DNA of 64,000 nucleotides, taken from Krasilnikovozyma curviuscula. Taxonomy: Eukaryota > Basidiomycota > Tremellomycetes > Cystofilobasidiales > Mrakiaceae. The translations under genes were made by a program, and so were the position numbers. Of the stretch, positions 58,701-64,000 are shown piece by piece. Position 1 is the first letter of the stretch; the number at the start of each line of letters is the position of its first letter. The DNA lies in contig MVAQ01000052.1 of the NCBI GenBank assembly GCA_014825775.1, forward strand, positions 1-64,000. Reading direction: 5' to 3'. Under the pieces are notes generated by a model. That model worked only from the letters and a program-made list of their open reading frames with translations, had not been told where the DNA came from and ran no database searches.

Positions 58701-60213
58701 AGAACGAGGCTAAGAAGTTGGAAGATGGCCTATATCGTTCTATCACAGCGCCAGGCTCACCGGTCAGCCCCTTCGGCTTCAATCTCAACACGGTCTCAAT
58801 GCCCAAAAGTGCCTCAGTTATGTTATCATTGGATCAACTCCCAAAAGGACCCCGGTGGTCTCCGTCACTCGAAGTGTCTCCACCAGCAACGGCCAAACCG
58901 CAACATTTTCCGACGTCCTCAACAAACACCCTCCCTGATCCAGTCTCGACAAACTTCACCATCCAGTCTCGGCCTCAGCTTGGTCCCGTCAGAACTCGAG
59001 GGATCAGTTTGTATCTGCCAACCCCCGTTGGAGGCTGGGATTCTGTCGGCGAGATCGACTCAGGCTACTTCGGAATCTCCCAATCTGCCGTTCAATCACC
59101 TGAGAAACTCCGATTCTGGGACGATGACGATGCTCCGTTCTTCCATGAAAACAGAAATTATAGTCATGGGCCCAGCAATACCCTTCAGGTCAACCCGCAC
59201 GTCTCAAATACTCCCACCACAACATCGCCAATCTCACCTCGAACTCGATCGCAGAGCGAAGCTAGAGCCCGTCGAAGAAGAACTCTGGCGGATATACCAG
59301 ATGACAGTGAATTCTTTGAAGTTGTCACGAGAAGACATCGGGAGTCGAGGGTCAGAGGACATTCGGTCGATTTCTCTGAAAGCACCAATGCTGATCAGCA
59401 CGAAGTTGAATGGAGGGATCAGATGAGATGTTTGTTTGTCCTGAGAGAATTTATGAGGACTGAACGTGGATATGGAGAGAAGTTAGAGAGTTGGTCTCGA
59501 ACAAAGACACCTGTGAGTTTTTCATGGGTTCTGAGTCCGTGCTGACTGTTTGTCGCTAATCCTCTGCGGTTTTTTCCAGACACTACCTGTAGTTCTCGGC
59601 CATCGACTGGAATCACTTGTCCAACTTTCATTCTCGATATCAGCCAAGCTTTTGGATGATCCATCTCTTTGGGGGCTCAGTCAAGCGTTCGTCAACCTCG
59701 AGGCTGAAATGCTAGAAGCCTTCAGTGCTTGGGCCGGCGTCATTGGCGTCTGGATCGGTGTTGGTGTTGGCGAAGATGGTGTGTTGAAGAGCAAAACTTA
59801 CAGTAATGAGAAGGGTGGGCTTGAAAAGGATAGGACTGCGGACCGGTCGAACACCTTTTCCGATCTGGTCATCATGCCTGTCCAGCGCGTCGCTCGATAC
59901 GTACTCCTATTCAAAGGTGAGCTGATTCTCTGTTACATAAAGAGTAGTAGACCATAATTGATCTTTTGAAAACGTAGATCTCCTCTCTCACACTCCAGTC
60001 AACTCGCAGGAGTACTTCCCACTCCTCCAAGCTTTGGCGGTCGCCCAACGAGTCGCATCCAGGACTGATGAGGCTCAAAAGACGGACGTATCCTCTACGA
60101 GACTTGCATCTCGACGAAATTCCCGTAACCCAACCATCAAAAACCGCACCGAATGGAGTTTCCGACGATCTGATGGGCGAAGGCCGTCAGCACCCACGAT
60201 CACTGTCGCCTAA
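55789..60213 (+). CDS. RhoGEF (DH-domain) protein with very long disordered N-terminus
   Basis: Six exons: 55789-56025, 56159-57013, 57125-57175, 57434-59512, 59580-59916, 59978-60213; 1264 residues. The first 1040 residues are Ser/Pro/Thr-rich, with many SPP and SP sites and basic patches (KPKRLTKRHRPAVVKR), probably phosphoregulated. The DH domain fills about 1050-1215: RCLFVLREFMRTERGYGEKL is helix 1 with its conserved Glu, and FSDLVIMPVQRVARYVLLFK is the conserved C-terminal signature that contacts Rho switch 2. It should activate a Rho/Cdc42-type GTPase in polarity or wall synthesis. No PH domain follows: the chain ends in 45 basic, disordered residues. The 257-nt fourth intron is the least certain join; it was chosen because it restores the frame. 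Confidence 0.85.
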
Positions 60214-61251
60214 CCCTACAACAAAATACGCAATCAAATCTGTTGCTACAAATATATTCTCACAACTGTGTTTGTATTACTGGATCCTCGATCCCCATCA
60301 GAATTTCTTGTCCAATTAGTAGTCGCTATCCCCTTTTATCCCTGACTTATCAAATCTTGCATTTCTGTCTCTTAAAAAAGCACGCATCCGTGCCTCTTTC
60401 TTTTCTAAACGTTCTGTTGCATTGCCATAAATACCCCGCTATACATTATTCACACTCATCAACCTTGTTCCCTTTGCATACCTTGCTCTCCTAACGACAC
60501 TTTAATTCTATGGCTATGTTAATCTCTGGACAGTTTATTGGAGGTTCTACCTACTTAGTATTTATCAAGCTCTGTTATCAATTGCTTGTCATGTCAAGAT
60601 TTATGAAGGAATTGAAAATCTCTATTAATGCGCTTAGGTCTCTCTCTGCCGCTGTCTGTCTACCGACTCATCATTTGCGTGCGCGTCATGTTCAACGTTG
60701 TCTGTGGCTCGCGTCCCCAGAGGGCAACGACGAGAACGCTGCCATCTTCGACTTCTCGCTTAGTGCTCCACAGATGGCTAAGCTGGGTGCGTTAGATATC
60801 AAATATAGGGTTTGTTCTCAAAACCCATTGGAGACACAAATGTCCAGCCCGCGTATCCTTGGGATGGGGAGAACGTCACGCTGCTGTAAATACCACAATC
60901 AGGCCATATGGGTTGCGGTGCCATCTCCTTTCATAGATTACTGTATGCACAATGTACGCTTGAAGTTGCCTGTGACTTGAGACTTGAGAGGGTTTCGTGA
61001 TGAAGCTATTGCCTACCTACATTGAGCTTGCCGCCAACGTCCATCTTCGAGTTCTCATCAGTCTCGGAAACGCTGCAACCTGTAATTACCCCTTCCACCT
61101 GAGATGACTGATGAGATTCTCAAATGTTGATGTCATCCTCTCTGATAATGCTTCTTCTAGAGGTTAAGCTAGGTCCTCAAATGGCCTCCCCTTCAATCTA
61201 AAGAAGCCGTACTTCTGTTCCCAACAGCATACAATAAGCGATAAATCCACA
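60214..61251. other. Intergenic with one doubtful open frame
   Basis: About 1 kb between the RhoGEF and Dcr2-like genes. A plus-strand frame at 60510-60980 would encode 156 residues (part reads ENAAIFDFSLSAPQMAKLGA). It has mixed, not clearly conserved composition, and a second frame beneath it reads NVQPAYPWDGENVTLL before a stop. I do not call a gene here. Confidence 0.35.
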
Positions 61252-64000
61252 ATGGTCTCAATCCCACTCCGACCAACATCCTCAGGCGATACTCGACGAC
61301 GCCCTGGAGATGCTACCCACCGTCGCTCCTCTTCCTACTCGACGCCCCGAAAGCCGCCAAAGATCCCAGCATGGCTCTTCTGGCCATTACTCCACGTTCG
61401 AGCACTCTCACCACCCGTACTGATGCTCATACTATTCACCGCTTTACTGGCGTCCCACTTTGTGTTACTGAAGCCCACGAGCCCGGCGAGGAGCATGAAG
61501 ATCGGGTGGCAGGCTTGGGACGTTGTCGAGGTTGGATCAATGACGACTGCGACGGAGCAGACGGGAGAGACCGTGGATGAGAAGGTGACGGATGATTATG
61601 ATGTGGATGTTGGGCTGCCGTTGGATGTATGGGACCCGCTGCTGCTGCATAAAACCGGTTGTGAGTTTCTTCCCCGTCTTTAGCTGCCTAACCCACTAGG
61701 CTGTGAGCCTTCCACCGAAAGAAGTATAACTGACACTTGCTTTATGTCTTTTCGCTATTGTCTTTTTGGCTCGCTCGAATGGTATAGTGACGGAACTCTC
61801 AATCCAGTCGTGCCTAGGTAAAGAGCTCCGTCTCCCTATTCTTCCAACCTTTCTCAAAATCCCATCGGTATCTTGTAGCTCATCTTCTTCCTTTTCTTAA
61901 CCTCTGTTTTATCGAACAACTGTAGCTCCGTGGATCTACCCAAAAGCCTGTTATCCAGCAACGACGCCTGAGGAAGATGCGACGAAGGGAAGCTGGGTGG
62001 TCAGTTTTGTGCTCTTTCTATCTTTGCAACCTCCGCCACTCACACCCATCCTCTCAAATCTCTGTGGGGTCTTAGAGGGTCGAGAAGGACGTCAACGCTA
62101 AGTCAGGGCTGTGGTGGCTGCATATCTACTATCGAAGGAGTCGAAGGTTCGATGGTCAGTCCTCTCCAAGCGTTCAAGACCGAGATCTTACTTGGATGCA
62201 ATATCTGTTTCTGAAAGCTGACAAGATCCTCCTTTTTCTACTACTGCACATCTCTGCTTTGGCCGGCCCTTCTTTGTCACCGCTCTTCTAGTCCCATTCA
62301 TTACCGACGTCATTGTGCTCGAACCCAACGACTCCTTGCCGGTCGGATATATCCTTGCAAGTGGAGACGATTTCAGCTCTGGCGCCTGGCCGCGGCGCAA
62401 GAACAAGAAACTCGGGTACCGGCTAGAGACTCTAGACGATCTTCGTCGCCGTCGCCGTAGAAGCGCGATCAAGAGACAGGATGACAAGGATGACGAGTCG
62501 GATCATCCTGGTGTCGATATCGACTATTCTGAACTTCTAGGAGACGAAGATGAAGAGCCCTCCGCACCATCTCCGGCGTCGTCGTCTTCTTCAACGACCC
62601 CAACATCAAACAACTCGACGACGGTTCCAGATATCGAACCCACCCTCTCAGAGGAACAACACATCGTCACTGAGCTAACCCTTCTGTACGGCTCCGGCCC
62701 ACCGCCATTCGGGTTTACGACCATCCCATCTTCGTCTGGAGCTAAGGATGCCAAAGTAGTCACGCTCGAGGACCTGCCAAGTAACGGGGTGATGAATAAA
62801 AAGAAGTGGGGCGCGGCAGAGGTTGCCGTTATCGTTAGAAAGGGAGTCAGCAGAGCGCCGAAGGTTGAGAAAGTGGTGTTTGGGGACGACGGTAATTTCA
62901 AGATCATGCAGGTAAGCTTTTCTCTGGCTTGAGGGTAACCATTTTCATATTGATCTTAATTTTCTTCTCGTTGTTATCTTAGATCGCGGACCTGTTAGTG
63001 TCACTTCATACTTAAGTCCGTAGACTTAGTTCGACTGACCCTTTCGCTTTTATTGCCTCTTTTCCAGACATTACTCTACTCCCTCAGGCTACTGTCGAGA
63101 CGTCGAATCATCTTTTCGCTGTGAGGGAGATCCAACGTCAGAAGAACTCATTGGCCAGGTGCTAGATGTAGAGAAACCGGGCTTCGTCGTGTTCAGTGGT
63201 GATCAGCTGAACGGACAGGGAAGCAGCTGGGATGCAGAGAGTGTTTTAGCCAAGTAAGTCATATTTCTTTACCTAGGTGAAATCAAAAGCGATGATTTCT
63301 CACACAACAGAATCTCTCCTTTAGGTTCGCAGCTCCTGTCATCGCCCGAAAAATCCCCTGGGCGCTCATATTTGGCAACCACGATAGTGAGGAAACGACG
63401 CTTTCAAGGGAAGGACTAATGCGCTACGTTGAGCGGATGCCGTACAGCGTTTCCTCACGCGGTCCGGCTGAGGTCGCTGGTGTCGGAAATTACCTCGTCA
63501 AGGTGTACTCTCCGGACGCTAGTCGGATACATCTGCTTAGTCTTTATTTCTTGGACAGCCATGACTATATGAAGCAGAAAAACCCTTTTGCTCAGCATGT
63601 GAGTTTGAGAGCACATCTTTCTGTTTGGAATTGTATGAGGAGCTGAACATTTGCCTCTTTTTGCTCTTTATCTTGCCTTTGGTGAATGGCAGAAATATGA
63701 CTATATCAAACAAAATCAAATTGACTGGTACTTGAAGACTTCTGCTTCGGTAGCTAGTATCGAACGCCCCTTCACACCTGATGGAGTCGATGATCTAGGA
63801 GGGATTTGGAAAACAAAGAAGAGTACAAAGCGGAGGCTAGATGAAGAAAACGAGAAGAAGCAGACAAAAACGCTGAAAAAGCCAAATGCATTGTCAGTAT
63901 TTGCTTTAATCACTTGCGGAAGTTCTTGATCCTGATCAATAATCTTCCTCTGTGACAGGATGTTTTTCCACATCCCACTCCCTGAATCTGTCCTTCCTCC
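61252..64000 (+). CDS. DCR2: Dcr2-like calcineurin-type phosphatase, 3' end outside the window
   Basis: Ten exons are visible: 61252-61660, 61788-61817, 61926-61999, 62076-62154, 62292-62911, 62983-62993 (11 nt), 63068-63253, 63325-63598, 63693-63892, 63959 to the edge. A membrane segment lies near residues 55-75 (VLMLILFTALLASHFVLL), so it is a type II membrane protein. The phosphoesterase core starts at KIMQIADLHYSTPSGYCRDV, then PGFVVFSGDQLNGQGSSWDA, IPWALIFGNHDSEETTLS, IHLLSLYFLDSHDYM and MFFHIPLPESV. These hold the metal-binding Asp, His and Asn residues. Yeast Dcr2 is linked to cell-cycle timing and to dephosphorylating Ire1. Before the core is an insertion with a RRRRRR stretch and an acidic, Ser-rich stretch. 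The final metal-binding GHxH block should lie past 64000. Confidence 0.92.

Noticed and set aside
60510..60980. Possible 156-residue plus-strand gene between the RhoGEF and Dcr2-like genes
   Set aside because: Mixed composition with competing frames and no recognisable domain; kept only as part of the intergenic description.
1..64000. Transposons, CRISPR arrays, operons, rRNA, secondary-metabolite cluster
   Set aside because: No transposase, reverse transcriptase, terminal repeats, spaced repeats or rRNA segments were seen. The monooxygenase, MFS transporter and dehydrogenase are separated by housekeeping genes and lack a core synthase.

Overview
The window reads as a chromosome segment of an intron-dense basidiomycete yeast, most likely a Tremellomycete (Cryptococcus/Kwoniella type). 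The grounds are: almost every gene has many GT-AG introns of about 40-100 nt, some exons are only 9-18 nt, intergenic gaps are short, and the protein set is typically fungal (TFIID, Rrp1, Neo1 flippase, Dcr2, mitochondrial GatB, a CCC1/VIT transporter and an Egh16-like secreted protein). The species call is inference. I rebuilt the gene models by hand from splice sites and frame continuity. CDS coordinates run from start codon to stop codon and include introns; exon lists are given in each entry.

Layout. 1-3.3 kb: an RS-domain gene that runs off the left edge, then a broken gene relic. 3.4-13.5 kb (minus): a 17-exon TAF2 gene whose protein ends in three bromodomain-like modules, then a membrane protein with a long cytosolic tail. 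13.5-18.8 kb: sparse DNA holding a small acidic protein and Rrp1/Nop52. 18.8-24.8 kb (plus): mitochondrial GatB, an unrecognised 378-aa protein and a pyridoxal-reductase-type aldo-keto reductase. 25-30 kb: an Ark/AAK1-type kinase with a 750-residue tail. 30.5-33.5 kb: an unrecognised 230-aa protein and a MYND-finger protein. 34.7-38.7 kb: a CCC1/VIT iron-manganese transporter with a cysteine-rich N-terminus, then the NEDD8 E1 subunit UBA3. 39.3-42.3 kb: an Egh16-like secreted protein and an FAD monooxygenase. 42.8-48.7 kb (minus): proteasome alpha-5 and a Neo1-type flippase. 49.7-54.3 kb: an MFS drug transporter and a D-2-hydroxyacid dehydrogenase. 55.8-64 kb: a RhoGEF and a Dcr2-like phosphatase cut by the right edge.

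The genes look like ordinary, independently transcribed housekeeping and accessory genes. I see no operon, transposon, CRISPR array, rRNA or confident tRNA. Loose functional themes are membrane traffic and polarity (Ark kinase, Neo1, RhoGEF), metal handling (CCC1) and ubiquitin/proteasome (UBA3, alpha-5). The most notable finding is the TAF2-tribromodomain fusion. The cysteine-rich cap on the CCC1 transporter, the relic with two in-frame TGA codons and the microexons also deserve a second look.
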